64,000 nucleotides of DNA from Nocardia alba NBRC 108234 (GCF_001612665.1 NZ_BDAX01000004.1:124001-188000); one strand, 5' to 3'. Positions 1 to 9,937 are shown, numbered from the stretch's first letter. Notes: generated by a model from the letters alone, not told the origin. Program-made: numbers and translations.

Positions 1-1340
1 CGGCCTGGCAGCACGTGGGATCCGGCGAACTGCGCGGCGTCGACGGCGTCGCGACAGTGGTGGAACAGCTTGCGGGCGTACCGATTCCGGCCTCGGCGTG
101 GGAGTCGCTGATTTTGCCCTCCCGCGTCCGCGACTACTCCCCCGCCCTGCTGGACGAGTTGATGGCCACCGGCGAGGTGGTGTGGTCCGGCCATGGCGCA
201 ATTACCGCCCGCGACGGCTGGATCGCCCTGCACCTGGCCGACCAGGCCCCTTTCACGCTGCCCCCCGCCGATGACATCGACCCCACCGATATCCAGCTCA
301 GCCTGCTGGGCGCCCTCGGCGCGAATCTGGAGCCATCGCCTCCCTCCGACCCGCGGCCTGATCCAGCACACGACGCAACCACCGAGTCCGGTGGCGCCAC
401 ACGACTACCACCGACAGTGACCGGCGGCGGCGCCTATTTCTTCCGCCAGCTCTCCGATTCCGCGGGTCTGCTCGACGACAAGGCCGCTGGGGACGCGCTG
501 TGGCAGCTGGTCTGGGCCGGGTACGTCTCCGGTGACACCTTCGCCCCCGTGCGTGCTCTCCTGTCCGGCACCGCCAGGGCCACCACCGCGCACCGGACGC
601 CCCGCCGCGCTCCGCGAGGTCGCGCGTACCTGCCGCGACCGTCTATGCCGACCAGGTCGGGGCCGCCGACGCTGGCCGGACGCTGGTCGATCCTGCCCGA
701 ACGCGTGCGGGACAACACCGTTCGCGCCCACGCCACCGCCGATCAACTGCTCGAACGCTACGGCGTGCTGACTCGCGGTTCGGTGCAGAACGAAGGGATC
801 GCCGGCGGTTTCCAGCTGATGTACCGGGTGCTCACCGAGTTCGAGGATCGCGGCCGGTGCAGGCGCGGCTATTTCGTCGACACGCTGGGCGGCGCCCAGT
901 TCTCCACCACCGACACCGTCGACCGCCTCCGTTCGTTCGACACCGACCGCGACAACACGAGAGCCGGCGTCGCCCTGGCCCTCGCCGCGTGTGACCCCGC
1001 CAACCCCTACGGCGCCGCGCTGCCGTGGCCCAAGGGCGACGGCGACAGCGGCCATCGGCCGGGCCGCAAGGCGGGCGCGTTGGTGGTTCTGGTCGGCGGC
1101 GAACTGGTGCTCTACTCGGAGCGCGGCGGCAAGACGCTGCTCAGCTTCACCGAGGACATCGGCCTGCGCCGGGCGGCGGCGTTCGCGCTGGCCGGGCTGG
1201 TGCGCGATCGCCGGGTCGACAGCCTGGTGATCGACAAGGTCAACGGAGACACGGTGCACGGCAACCTCTTCGCCGAAGTCCTGATCGAAGCCGGCTTCTC
1301 GATGACGCCGAGCGGTCTGCGACTGCGCAGGCAGGTGTAG
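1..1340 (+). CDS. lhr: ATP-dependent helicase Lhr, C-terminal part (5' truncated by window edge)
   Basis: Open from base 3 to TAG at 1338-1340, about 445 residues, so the start and the helicase motor lie upstream of the window. The remaining part matches the C-terminal region of actinobacterial Lhr, a long superfamily 2 DNA helicase of about 1500 residues used in DNA repair; the segment around WESLILPSRV and the compact C-terminal domain with LVVLVGGELVLYSERGGK are typical. The nei glycosylase starts 4 nt after the stop, so the two are probably co-transcribed; lhr and nei are also neighbours in Mycobacterium tuberculosis. Only the identity of the non-motor region can be judged here. Confidence 0.85.
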   Translation, partial: AWQHVGSGELRGVDGVATVVEQLAGVPIPASAWESLILPSRVRDYSPALLDELMATGEVVWSGHGAITARDGWIALHLADQAPFTLPPADDIDPTDIQLSLLGALGANLEPSPPSDPRPDPAHDATTESGGATRLPPTVTGGGAYFFRQLSDSAGLLDDKAAGDALWQLVWAGYVSGDTFAPVRALLSGTARATTAHRTPRRAPRGRAYLPRPSMPTRSGPPTLAGRWSILPERVRDNTVRAHATADQLLERYGVLTRGSVQNEGIAGGFQLMYRVLTEFEDRGRCRRGYFVDTLGGAQFSTTDTVDRLRSFDTDRDNTRAGVALALAACDPANPYGAALPWPKGDGDSGHRPGRKAGALVVLVGGELVLYSERGGKTLLSFTEDIGLRRAAAFALAGLVRDRRVDSLVIDKVNGDTVHGNLFAEVLIEAGFSMTPSGLRLRRQV

Positions 1341-1344
1341 CCCG

Positions 1345-2118
1345 ATGCCAGAGGGCGACACCGTCTTCCGCGCCGCCGAGCGCCTGCGTACCGGGCTGGC
1401 CGGTAAAACCCTGACCCGCAGCGATTTCCGGGTCCCGCGCTACGCCACGGTGGATCTGGTCGGCGACCTCGTCGAGGAGGTCGCCAGCTACGGCAAGCAC
1501 CTGTTCATCCGCACCGATCGCGTGAGCGTCCACACCCACCTGAAAATGGAGGGCGTGTGGCGGGTGTTCCATCGCGGTCAGCGCTGGACCAAGCCGCCGG
1601 TCACCGCACGCCTGGTCCTGGCCAATGACGAGGTCGAGGCCGTCGGGTTCTCGCTCGGTAAGGTTCAGGTGCTGGCGCGCGCCGACGAACACACCGTCAT
1701 CGACCATCTCGGTCCGGATCTCCTCGGGCCGAACTGGGATCCGGCCGAGGCGCTACGCAGACTGACCGCCCACCCACGCCGTGCTGTCGGTCTGGCCCTG
1801 CTCGACCAGCGCAATCTGGCCGGCATCGGCAATATCTATCGCAGTGAGATCTGTTTCCTGCGTCGCGTCCACCCCACCACTCCCATCGGGGAGATTCCCG
1901 ATCTCCCCGCGCTCGTCGACGAGGCTCATCGCGTCCTCGGCAAAGCCGCGCACCAACCACCGTGGCGGCCCATGGTGTACGCCCGGACCCGTCGACCATG
2001 CCCGCGCTGCGGCACCGCCATCGCCTCCCAGCCGCTCGGCGAGGACGACCCGGGCGACCGCGTCAGTCAGCGCGAACGCGGCATCTACTTCTGCCCGCGC
2101 TGTCAGCCCCGCCCGTGA
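1345..2118 (+). CDS. nei: Fpg/Nei-family DNA glycosylase-AP lyase (endonuclease VIII)
   Basis: A 257-residue protein that removes oxidised bases and cuts the abasic site. The N-terminus is MPEGDTVFR: Pro2 is the family's Schiff-base nucleophile and Glu3 the catalytic acid. YGKHLFI supplies the beta-hairpin lysine and HLKMEG the helix region. The C-terminus carries a four-Cys zinc finger (CPRC and a second CPRC) ending in the usual RGIYFCPRCQ-type hairpin. The ATG lies 4 nt after the lhr stop, which suggests one repair operon. GDTVF at the N-terminus favours the Nei subgroup over Fpg/MutM. Confidence 0.92.
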   Translation: MPEGDTVFRAAERLRTGLAGKTLTRSDFRVPRYATVDLVGDLVEEVASYGKHLFIRTDRVSVHTHLKMEGVWRVFHRGQRWTKPPVTARLVLANDEVEAVGFSLGKVQVLARADEHTVIDHLGPDLLGPNWDPAEALRRLTAHPRRAVGLALLDQRNLAGIGNIYRSEICFLRRVHPTTPIGEIPDLPALVDEAHRVLGKAAHQPPWRPMVYARTRRPCPRCGTAIASQPLGEDDPGDRVSQRERGIYFCPRCQPRP

Positions 2119-2229
2119 CCGCACCGGGTGCCGTGGCAGGACCGCTCCCGAGGGCGTCAGGCCGTTGCCGAAGCCGAGGCCGCCCGGCACCCGTGCGGCT
2201 GCGCTGGCCGCCCGTTCGCCCGGTCCGGA
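2119..2229. other. Convergent intergenic spacer with long-loop inverted repeat
   Basis: This spacer lies between the ends of nei and glpD. CGGGTGCCG at 2125-2133 is complementary to CGGCACCCG at 2185-2193, about 50 nt apart. It may stop transcription from both sides, but the long loop makes that weak. Confidence 0.3.
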
Positions 2230-4014
2230 TCAGCGGTCCTGCGGCACCGGTTCCAGTAGCTGCGGACGCGGCTCCGGAGCGGCGATCCGCAGCGCGTCGG
2301 CCGACGTGTCGTCCGGCTGGGTCTGCGATTCGATCTCGGCCCGCACACGCGCCTGGTACGTCGATACCTCGCGGTCGATGTCATCGGCGTCCCACCCGAG
2401 GACCGGTGCCACGAGGTGGGCGACCTGCTCGGCGCTGTTCGCGCCGCGATCGGAGTATTCGATCGAGATCCTGGTCCGGCGGGCCAGGATGTCGTCGAGG
2501 TGCAGCGCGCCCTCCGCGGCGACCGCGTAGACCGCTTCGACCTGCAGGTACGCCGGCGCGTCGGTAATCGGTTGCAGGAGTTCGGGTTTGCCCTCGGCCA
2601 TCGCGAGCACCTCATCGACGAGGGAGCCGTAGCGGTCGAGCAGGTGCGTCATCCGATACGGATGGATGCCGTAGCGCTGCGCGAGCTGCACCGTCTGGTT
2701 GACCAGCGCGAAGTAGCCGTCGGCGCCCAGCAGCGCCACCTTCTCGGTGATCGACGGCGACACGCGCGCCGGAATGTCCTGTGCCGCTTCATCCATCGCG
2801 TCAGCCGCCATCACCCGGTAGGTGGTGTACTTGCCGCCCGCGATGCTCACCAGCCCGGGCGCGACCCTGGCCACGGCGTGCTCGCGCGAGAGCTTGGATG
2901 TCTCGTCGTTCTCCCCCGCGAGCAGGGGGCGTAGGCCCGCGTACACGCCATCGATATCGCCGTGCGTGAGCGGGGTGACCAGCACTTCGTTGACCCGGTC
3001 GAGCAGATAGTCGATATCGGCCTTGGTCGCCGCGGGGTGGGCGAGGTCGAGGTTCCAGTCGGTGTCGGTGGTTCCGATGATCCAGTGCGCGCCCCACGGG
3101 ATGAGGAACAGCACCGAGCTGGTGGTGCGCAGGATGATCGCGGCATCGCTGACGATGCGGTCGCGCGGCACCACGATGTGCACGCCCTTGGACGCGCGCA
3201 CATGGAATCGGCCGCGTTGACGCGACAGGCTCTGCACCTCGTCGGTCCATACGCCCGTCGCGTTGATCACCACACTCGCGCGCGCCTCGCCGGTGCGCCC
3301 GTCCTCGGTGTCACGCAGTTTCACACCGACGACCCGGTCGGCTTCGCGCAGGAATCCGACGACCTGCGTGGAGGTGCGGATGACGGCGCCGTAGTGCGCG
3401 GCGGTGCGGGCGACCGTCATGGTGTGCCGGGCGTCGTCGACGACGGTGTCGTAGTAGGTGACGCCGCCGATCATCGAATCCCGGCGCAGGCCGGGCGCCA
3501 GCCGCAGCGCGCCGTGTCGGGTCAGATGATGCTGTCCTGGGACGGATTTCGCGCCACCCATGGTGTCGTACAGCGTGAGACCCGCGGCCACATACGGGCG
3601 CTCCCACCCGCGATGGGTGAGCGGGTACAGGAAGCGGAGTGGTTTCACCAGATGCGGCGCCAGGGTGGACAACGCCAGCTCGCGTTCCTTGAGCGCTTCC
3701 CTGACCAGACCGAATTCGAGCTGTTCGAGATAGCGCAGGCCACCGTGGAACATCTTGGACGAGCGGCTCGACGTACCCGATGCGAGATCACGGGCCTCGA
3801 CCAGCGCGACCGACAGCCCGCGCGTCGCGGCATCGAGGGCGATCCCCGCACCGACGACGCCGCCGCCGACAACCAGCACGTCGAACTCGTCCTTACCCAG
3901 TCGTTCCCAGGCGCTACGCCGATGCTCGGGGCCCAGATCACCGGGTCCGAGCCGGTCCTTCTTCCCGCCTGCGACCAACTCACCCGAGTGCAGGAATTCC
4001 GGTGTCTGCGACAT
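2230..4014 (-). CDS. glpD: Glycerol-3-phosphate dehydrogenase, FAD-dependent (copy 1)
   Basis: A 594-residue flavoenzyme that oxidises glycerol 3-phosphate to dihydroxyacetone phosphate and passes electrons to the membrane quinone pool. The Rossmann FAD site VLVVGGGVVGAGIA is near residues 46-59, followed by VEARDLASGTSSRSSK and FHGGLRYLEQ, all typical of GlpD/DAO. The ATG at 4014 has GAGGAG six nt upstream; the frame stays open 79 codons further up, but without a good start. It is head-to-head with glpK copy 1. It occupies the position of glpD2 next to lpdA in mycobacteria. A second glpD lies at 53466-55151. Confidence 0.95.
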   Translation of the reverse strand: MSQTPEFLHSGELVAGGKKDRLGPGDLGPEHRRSAWERLGKDEFDVLVVGGGVVGAGIALDAATRGLSVALVEARDLASGTSSRSSKMFHGGLRYLEQLEFGLVREALKERELALSTLAPHLVKPLRFLYPLTHRGWERPYVAAGLTLYDTMGGAKSVPGQHHLTRHGALRLAPGLRRDSMIGGVTYYDTVVDDARHTMTVARTAAHYGAVIRTSTQVVGFLREADRVVGVKLRDTEDGRTGEARASVVINATGVWTDEVQSLSRQRGRFHVRASKGVHIVVPRDRIVSDAAIILRTTSSVLFLIPWGAHWIIGTTDTDWNLDLAHPAATKADIDYLLDRVNEVLVTPLTHGDIDGVYAGLRPLLAGENDETSKLSREHAVARVAPGLVSIAGGKYTTYRVMAADAMDEAAQDIPARVSPSITEKVALLGADGYFALVNQTVQLAQRYGIHPYRMTHLLDRYGSLVDEVLAMAEGKPELLQPITDAPAYLQVEAVYAVAAEGALHLDDILARRTRISIEYSDRGANSAEQVAHLVAPVLGWDADDIDREVSTYQARVRAEIESQTQPDDTSADALRIAAPEPRPQLLEPVPQDR

Positions 4015-4291
4015 GCTCGACTCCTCGCCGCCGACCGATTTCGGCCGGTCCCAGCCGACAGTGGGGGCAACCGCCGCGTTCGGCGGCGCCGCTGCGTACA
4101 GGCTAAACGTAGTGCCCGCCGATCGCTCGGGACGTGCGCGGCGGGCCGCGGGTCCGCACATTCTGTGCTCGCCGAACAGACCGCCGACAGGCTGGTTCGG
4201 GCCAGAGCCCTCGCACCGCCGATCCACACCGGCGGTCATCCTCGTCGACAAAGTTCGCGGGCATCGGCCCCGCTTTCGGTAGCCTGCATCA
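4015..4291. promoter_or_regulatory. Divergent glpD-glpK control region
   Basis: A 277-nt stretch between oppositely oriented glpD and glpK copies. It must hold both promoters if these genes are transcribed on their own. I saw no clear operator palindrome or strong -10/-35 pair; the call rests on gene orientation. Confidence 0.4.
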
Positions 4292-5788
4292 ATGCGTCGC
4301 TATGTGGCCGCCATCGATCAGGGCACGACTTCGAGTCGGTGCATCATCTTCGATCGGCGGGGCCGGATCGTCGGGACCGCGCAGCGCGAGCATCGGCAGA
4401 TCTTTCCCGAGCCCGGCTGGGTGGAGCACGATCCGGTGGAGGTGTGGCGCAATACCGAGTCGGTGCTCGGCGCGGCGCTGGACAACAGCCGGTGCTCGGC
4501 CGACGATCTGGCTGCGGTCGGCATCACCAATCAGCGCGAGACCACCGTGGTGTGGGATCGGGCCACCGGCGATCCCGTATACAACGCGATCGTCTGGCAG
4601 GACACGCGCACCGACCGACTGTGCACCGAGCTCGCGGGCGAGTTCGGTCCGCAGCGCTACGCGGACCGCACTGGCCTGCCGCTGTCGACCTATTTCGCCG
4701 GTCCGAAGCTGCGCTGGATCCTCGACAATGTCGACGGGGTTCGCGAACGCGCCGAAGCAGGGGATCTGTGTTTCGGCACCATGGACAGCTGGGTGCTGTG
4801 GAAGCTGACCGGTCGACACCTCACCGACGTCACCAATGCCTCGCGCACGATGCTGATGGATCTGCGCACCCTGCAATGGGATTCGCAGATCTGCGCCGAT
4901 TTCGACATCCCGATGTCGCTGCTCCCGCAGATCCGCAGTTCGTCGGAGGTCTACGCCGACATCACGCGCGGGCCGTTCGAAGGCATCCCCGTCGCGGGAA
5001 TTCTCGGTGACCAGCAGGCAGCCACCTTCGGCCAGGCGTGCCTGTCCCCCGGTGAAGCCAAGAACACCTACGGCACAGGCAATTTCATGCTCCTCAATAC
5101 CGGAACCACGCCGGTATTCAGCAAACACGGCCTGCTCACCACCGCCTGCTACCAACTCGGCGACACCCCGGCGGTATACGCCCTCGAGGGCTCGATCGCC
5201 GTCACCGGTTCCCTGGTCCAGTGGTTGCGTGACAATCTCGGCATCATCTCCTGTGCCGAGGAAGTGGAACCATTGGCCCGCAGCGTCGACGACAACGGCG
5301 GCGCGCATTTCGTCCCCGCCTTCTCCGGCCTGTTCGCCCCCCGTTGGCGTCCCGACGCCCGCGGCGTCATCGCCGGCCTCACCCGCTTCGTCACCAAGGC
5401 CCACTTGGCAAGGGCCGCACTGGAATCCACCGCCTTCCAAACCCGCGAGGTGGTAGACGCCATGCGCGCCGATGCCGCCGCCCAGCACCTCGACCTGGAA
5501 CTCACCACCCTCAAAGTCGACGGCGGCATGACCGGCAACAACCTGCTCATGCAATTCCAAGCCGACATCCTCGACGTCCCCGTGGTCCGCCCGGTAGTCC
5601 GCGAAACCACCGCTCTCGGCGCCGCCTACGCCGCAGGCCTCGCCGTCGGCTACTGGTCCGACCTCGAGGACCTCCGAGCCAACTGGACAGCCGACCACAC
5701 CTGGACCCCCGCCATGCCGGAAGCCGAACGCACCCACCGCTACGCCGACTGGAACAAGGCCGTGGAACGCACCTACAACTGGGTTTGA
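4292..5788 (+). CDS. glpK: Glycerol kinase (copy 1)
   Basis: A 498-residue FGGY kinase that makes glycerol 3-phosphate from glycerol and ATP, the step before GlpD. The phosphate-binding motif DQGTTSSR is at residues 9-16. The substrate residues known for this family are present: QRETTVVW (Arg-Glu pair), IVWQDTRT, the Tyr of [17 protein letters not shown] with Asp-Gln, and [10 protein letters not shown]. The C-terminal [10 protein letters not shown] matches the FGGY signature. It starts at ATG 4292, head-to-head with glpD. Two further kinases occur at 55184-56686 and 57705-59201; this copy keeps the most canonical active site. Confidence 0.95.
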   Translation: MRRYVAAIDQGTTSSRCIIFDRRGRIVGTAQREHRQIFPEPGWVEHDPVEVWRNTESVLGAALDNSRCSADDLAAVGITNQRETTVVWDRATGDPVYNAIVWQDTRTDRLCTELAGEFGPQRYADRTGLPLSTYFAGPKLRWILDNVDGVRERAEAGDLCFGTMDSWVLWKLTGRHLTDVTNASRTMLMDLRTLQWDSQICADFDIPMSLLPQIRSSSEVYADITRGPFEGIPVAGILGDQQAATFGQACLSPGEAKNTYGTGNFMLLNTGTTPVFSKHGLLTTACYQLGDTPAVYALEGSIAVTGSLVQWLRDNLGIISCAEEVEPLARSVDDNGGAHFVPAFSGLFAPRWRPDARGVIAGLTRFVTKAHLARAALESTAFQTREVVDAMRADAAAQHLDLELTTLKVDGGMTGNNLLMQFQADILDVPVVRPVVRETTALGAAYAAGLAVGYWSDLEDLRANWTADHTWTPAMPEAERTHRYADWNKAVERTYNWV

Positions 5789-5821
5789 GCGCCCCTGCCG
5801 GGCAGCTCACTCACCCCCGAT

Positions 5822-7000
5822 TCAGACCCTCGACGCCTCGGCCAAGCGAGTGACCGCATCGGTCAGGGTGTCTTCGTCGGAGGTGGTGAAGCAGAGGCGC
5901 AGGGAGCTGTCCGCGGTGTTGGTGACGGCGAAGGCCGCACCGGGGACATAGGCGACACCTGCGTTCAGGGCGGTGGTCAGGAGGGTGGAGGTGTTGGTGT
6001 CGTCGGTGAACTCGGCCCAGATGAACATGCCGCCGGTGGGGTCGGTGCAGTGCAGGCGGTCGGCGAAGGTGGCGCGCAGGGCGGTGGTCAGGGCCCGGGC
6101 CCTGGTGCCGTAGGTGGCGCGGATCGAATCGATATGGGCTGCCAGCCACGGGGTGTCGGTGAGAAGGTCGGCGGTGATCTGCTGGGTGAGGGACGAGCCG
6201 CAGAGATCGGCACCCTGTTTCAGGAGTTCCACTGCGCGGCAGACTCTTTCGGGGGCGATCAGCCAGCCGACGCGCAGGGCCGGCGACAGGATCTTGGAGA
6301 CGCTGGACAGGCGGATCACCTGGGGTGAGTACGAGGCGACGGGGGCCGGTGCGGGCTGATCGAACCAGAGTTCGCCGTAGGGATCGTCCTCGATGACCCA
6401 GAAGCCGTACTCCTCGGCCAGTTTCGCGAGTCGCCTGCGGCGTTCGGAGGCGAGGGTCACCCCGCCGGGGTTGTGGAAGGTGGCGACGGTATGGACGACG
6501 GCGGGGCGTTCGCCTGCCGCGAGGAGGTCTTCGAGGATGTCCAGGCGCATGCCCTCGCTGTCGAGGGGAACGGCGACGATTCGAGCTCCTGCGGCTCGAA
6601 ACACTTGCAGCGCACCGATATACGCGGGATCCTCGACGATCACGAGCGCGCCGGGGTCGAGGAGAACCTCGGCCAGGAGCGAGAGCGCCTGCTGCGAGCC
6701 ATGGGTGATGAAGACCTCGGCGACCGCGACCGTGCGGCCGATCTCGGCCGATGCGCGGGCCGCGATCACCTCGCGCAGCGCCGGCCAGCCAGAGGATTCC
6801 GTGTACTGCAGGACGGCAGGGTCACGCAGGGCGGTCTCGGCGGCGAGGGCGATGCGGTCGCGCGGCATCAGGGCACCGTCGGGCAGCCCGCCCGCGAGGC
6901 TGATGACGTCGTCGCGGGTGGTGAGTTTGAGCAGGTCACGGATCGCCGAGCTCTGCAGACCGGCGAGCTTGTTCGCCAATGCGGGAATTGTCAGCGACAT
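5822..7000 (-). CDS. PLP-dependent aminotransferase, fold type I (2-aminoadipate/MocR-like branch)
   Basis: A 392-residue class I/II aminotransferase. The cofactor lysine is Lys236 in SSVSKILSPALRVGW; FHNPGG and EDDPYGELWF hold the pyridoxal ring and phosphate. SLAGGLPDGALMP near residues 34-46 is the hallmark of the subgroup that contains 2-aminoadipate, kynurenine and some aromatic or branched-chain aminotransferases, so the amino donor cannot be fixed from sequence. The ATG at 7000 has GGAGG five nt upstream. It ends close to glpK, convergent with it. There is no N-terminal GntR domain, so it is an enzyme and not a MocR regulator. Confidence 0.85.
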   Translation of the reverse strand: MSLTIPALANKLAGLQSSAIRDLLKLTTRDDVISLAGGLPDGALMPRDRIALAAETALRDPAVLQYTESSGWPALREVIAARASAEIGRTVAVAEVFITHGSQQALSLLAEVLLDPGALVIVEDPAYIGALQVFRAAGARIVAVPLDSEGMRLDILEDLLAAGERPAVVHTVATFHNPGGVTLASERRRRLAKLAEEYGFWVIEDDPYGELWFDQPAPAPVASYSPQVIRLSSVSKILSPALRVGWLIAPERVCRAVELLKQGADLCGSSLTQQITADLLTDTPWLAAHIDSIRATYGTRARALTTALRATFADRLHCTDPTGGMFIWAEFTDDTNTSTLLTTALNAGVAYVPGAAFAVTNTADSSLRLCFTTSDEDTLTDAVTRLAEASRV

Positions 7001-7091
7001 GGGAACCTCCGGGGACGCCGAGAGAAGCAATCATCCTACGATTGCATATCGTCCACCAGAATATGAAATTGTTGTCTCACATTGCGAGACA

Positions 7092-8513
7092 TTACCGAGC
7101 GGTGATGGACTTGACCTGCCACTTTCCGTCAGTGTTCGTGGTGATGATCTCCTGCTTGTAGACCACAGCCGAGCCATCGGGATGCATTTCGCGCAGTTCG
7201 ACGTCGTAGCGACCCGTGCTGGTTTCACGCATCTTCACGCAGTGGGTGGTGCCGGCGGGGATCTGACCGTCGATCGCCTGCTGGATCGTCGCGGCGGGCG
7301 AGATGTTCTCGGCGTCGGGCGCCACGAAGTCGCGCACCTTCGCCCCCGAGCGGTCGGTGTAGAAGGCGTACTGGAAGCCGAGGATGGCCCTGGCGCCGGT
7401 GCTGGTGTCGCCCGGTCCATTACCGACCGTGACGGACTGTTCGGCGACGGACGGGCACTCGGCGCCCGACACCACCGAGGGCACCGGCGCGGCCGTGATA
7501 CCGGGATCAGCGCCACCGCCACGCTTGACCAGCCCGATCGTCAAGACCAGCGCCACCACGAGCAGGATCGCCGCGGCCACGCCGCCGATGATCCAGCGCA
7601 GGCGCTTGTTGTCGGGCTCCGGCTCGACCGGCGCCGCGGTGACCGGCGTCTTCGGCGCGAGGCGGCGCGCGATCGGGTCATCGGCCCACGACAGGCCGGG
7701 TTCGGACGGTGGCTTCGGAATCCCACCATCATCGTCCGGGTTGTCCCACCACGCCTTGTCCGCGGCGGGCCTCGGCTTGTCCGGAATCAGCGGAGTGCGC
7801 GAGCCCTCGGGCGGCCGCACCGTGTCCGCCGCGGGCCTACCATCACGTGACGGCGCCTGCGGCGCAGGGTCTTTGGGACCGGGGCGACCACGACGGATCA
7901 CCTCGGTGAGTTCCCGACCGGAGGTCACCGGCACGGAATCACCGAAGACCGAATCGCCGAAGACCGAGCTCTCGGTGCGCGACTGGTCGCCCCCGAAACG
8001 CACAGTCGGGTCCGCGGCGGGCGGACCAGCGGGAGTGGGGCCGCCGAACGGCGTTGGCGGGCCCAGCCGGGCGGGCGGTGGCGTGGCCACCGCGTCACCG
8101 AAGACCGAGGTCGGCGCGGAGCGGCGGCCTTCGGGCAGCCGAGGCGGCGCTTGACCGCTCCCCGGCACCGAGCCCTGACCCGTCGGCGTCGCGGACGGGC
8201 CCGAGAGCCGTGCTGGCGGCGAGCCGAATGGACCGCCAGGGGGCGGAGTAACGGGTGGCTGGCCGGCTACCGGGGCACCGAACGGACCCGGCGCGCCGGC
8301 AGGCGGACCGAAGGGGCCCGGTGCGCCGGAGGGCGGTTCGGCCGGTCGCCAACCCCGCTCCGGAACCCCGGACGGCGCGGACGGCGGCGCGGCCGGAACA
8401 GGCCCACCGAAACCGGCATCATCGACCGGCGGCCCGAATCCGCTTACGGGAGGCCCGAATTCCGCAGCAGGTCGTTGATCGCCGCGTTCGTTGTCGTCGC
8501 CCTCGGTGCCCAC
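7092..8513 (-). CDS. Pro-rich single-pass membrane protein with extracytoplasmic C-terminal domain
   Basis: A 473-residue protein of unknown function. About the first 300 residues are a low-complexity cytoplasmic stretch rich in Pro, Gly and Ala with recurring GPP and VFGDSV segments. One hydrophobic helix (IIGGVAAAILLVVALVLTIGLV, about 308-331) follows, then about 140 residues outside with two cysteines (ECPSV and THCVKM) that could form a disulfide. GTG 8513 is preferred because AAAGGA lies about nine nt upstream; an upstream ATG has no ribosome site. It lies downstream of a secreted Pro-rich protein but behind a strong hairpin, so it may be expressed at a different level. The layout resembles Mycobacteriales envelope proteins. 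Confidence 0.75.
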   Translation of the reverse strand: MGTEGDDNERGDQRPAAEFGPPVSGFGPPVDDAGFGGPVPAAPPSAPSGVPERGWRPAEPPSGAPGPFGPPAGAPGPFGAPVAGQPPVTPPPGGPFGSPPARLSGPSATPTGQGSVPGSGQAPPRLPEGRRSAPTSVFGDAVATPPPARLGPPTPFGGPTPAGPPAADPTVRFGGDQSRTESSVFGDSVFGDSVPVTSGRELTEVIRRGRPGPKDPAPQAPSRDGRPAADTVRPPEGSRTPLIPDKPRPAADKAWWDNPDDDGGIPKPPSEPGLSWADDPIARRLAPKTPVTAAPVEPEPDNKRLRWIIGGVAAAILLVVALVLTIGLVKRGGGADPGITAAPVPSVVSGAECPSVAEQSVTVGNGPGDTSTGARAILGFQYAFYTDRSGAKVRDFVAPDAENISPAATIQQAIDGQIPAGTTHCVKMRETSTGRYDVELREMHPDGSAVVYKQEIITTNTDGKWQVKSITAR

Positions 8514-8538
8514 GTCCAAATCCTTTCCCGGGACACAC

Positions 8539-8570
8539 GTGTGGGGCGGTCGAAGGCGACCGCCCCACAC
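8539..8570 (-). terminator. Perfect 14-bp hairpin between two envelope-protein genes
   Basis: GTGTGGGGCGGTCG (8539-8552) pairs perfectly with CGACCGCCCCACAC (8557-8570) around an AAGG loop. It lies just downstream of the secreted-protein gene ending at 8584 and overlaps the leader of the next gene, so it could terminate or attenuate read-through. There is no T-tract. Confidence 0.75.
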
Positions 8571-8583
8571 GACAAACTGCGTG

Positions 8584-9684
8584 TCAGTACTGGATCGAGC
8601 CGCCCCACTGGGTGTTCACACCCGCGACGTTCACCGTCTGAAGCAGCTCCCCCGGCACGGGAAGTGTAGCCTTCGCGGCCGCATCGAGCGCGGCGATGCC
8701 GCCCGGCTGCGCTTTGATCCAATTCTCCACCGCCGCCTTGGCCAGGTTGGCCTGCGTGGTGTCGAGCACGGTCACGGTGGTGTTGTCCGCACGACCGTCG
8801 CCACCGTTGAAGGTGGTGACCTTGACCTCGTTCGCGCCGACGTACTCGACCGAGACACCGGCGTCACCGAAACCGCCACCCGGCGTCCGGTAGCCGACGG
8901 TGCCGACGTAGCCCGAGGCGTTGTTGTAGTGATGGGTGTTGGCCAGCACTCCGGCACCGTCGATGGTGACGCCGATTTCCTGACGCGCGCCTTCCATCTC
9001 GACGACGGGCGCGGCGGGTGCGTTGGCCAGGCGTGGCGCCTGCCAGGCCGGTTCCTTCGGTTCCTGGACGAGGGTTTCCGGAGACTCGGCCTCGGCGCTG
9101 TTCCCGGTGCCCTGACCCGACGGCACGGTGGGCTGCGTCTGCTGCTGGCCCGGCGTGGTGCCCTGCTGGCCCGGGGTGGAGCCTTGCTGGCCCGGCGTGG
9201 AGCCCGGCTGACTCGGCGTGGTGCCCGTCTCGGGCTTTTCGGTGCCCGGCTGGTCGGGCGTCGCGCCCGCGCGCTCCGGCTGAACCGCGGGCTGCGTCTG
9301 TCCCGGCACCGGCAGCGGTGCGACACGGGGACTGGTGACACCCGGCTGGCTCGGGGTCGGCTTCGCGGGGGTGCCCTGCTCCGGCTGACCCGGCGCGGGG
9401 CTGGTGACACCCGGCTGGGCCGGCGTCGGCTTGGTCTCGCCCGGCTTGGTCTCGCCCGGCTTCGTCTGACCCGGCTTGACGCTCTCCGGGGTTTCCGGAA
9501 CTTCTACCTCGCCCGAAGGCTGGCCCGGCTGCGCAGGAGCCGGAGTCGCGGGGGTGGTCGGCTGGTCACTGGGGACCGCGCCGGCCGGCGCCGCGAGAAG
9601 GGTTGCCACGGCCGCTGCGGCGGCCAAGGGCAATGACGTACTTGCCATCGCTCGCTGCGCCCGACTCGGCTTACGATGCTTCAC
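8584..9684 (-). CDS. Secreted Pro/Gly/Gln-repeat protein with conserved C-terminal domain
   Basis: A 366-residue exported protein of unknown function. GTG 9684 begins a basic stretch (KHRKPSRAQR), a hydrophobic core and a likely signal-peptidase site at APAGA. Residues of roughly 40-205 are a repetitive linker built from PGQ, KPGET, TPSQPGVTSP and TPGQQGST units. The C-terminal 150 residues form a folded domain (GVTIDGAGVLANTHHYNN, TPGGGFGDAGVSVEYVG, QTNLAKAAVENW-like). GGGAAAGGG lies upstream of the GTG. The linker suggests it crosses or sits in the cell wall. It precedes the Pro-rich membrane protein on the same strand. Confidence 0.78.
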   Translation of the reverse strand: MKHRKPSRAQRAMASTSLPLAAAAAVATLLAAPAGAVPSDQPTTPATPAPAQPGQPSGEVEVPETPESVKPGQTKPGETKPGETKPTPAQPGVTSPAPGQPEQGTPAKPTPSQPGVTSPRVAPLPVPGQTQPAVQPERAGATPDQPGTEKPETGTTPSQPGSTPGQQGSTPGQQGTTPGQQQTQPTVPSGQGTGNSAEAESPETLVQEPKEPAWQAPRLANAPAAPVVEMEGARQEIGVTIDGAGVLANTHHYNNASGYVGTVGYRTPGGGFGDAGVSVEYVGANEVKVTTFNGGDGRADNTTVTVLDTTQANLAKAAVENWIKAQPGGIAALDAAAKATLPVPGELLQTVNVAGVNTQWGGSIQY

Positions 9685-9937
9685 TTTTCGTAATCCCTTT
9701 CCCGGAGGGAATCCCCCACTGCTCCACCACGCGACCACAAACTGATCACGCCTCGGCGGTGAGTCAACCACAAGAGCGCGGGACAGGCAACGCAGCACCG
9801 GGTTTCGAGTTCACCGGGCTCCGCCTGCGCAAACACCTGGCTCGGCGGCTGCCGAGAAGCGACGAGCGGCGTTGGTGAACAACATAATTCGAAACCCGAA
9901 AGCTCTTGTGATTCGTTTCACATTCCGGTGTCGGGCA

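Noticed and set aside
405..1361. Long minus-strand ORF opposite the lhr end
   Set aside because: Shadow frame of high-GC coding DNA; composition (Arg/Gly/Ala/His-rich) without any domain.
7384..8154. 256-codon plus-strand ORF in the Pro-rich membrane gene
   Set aside because: Caused by low-complexity GC-rich sequence; the minus-strand frame has a TM helix and a folded domain.
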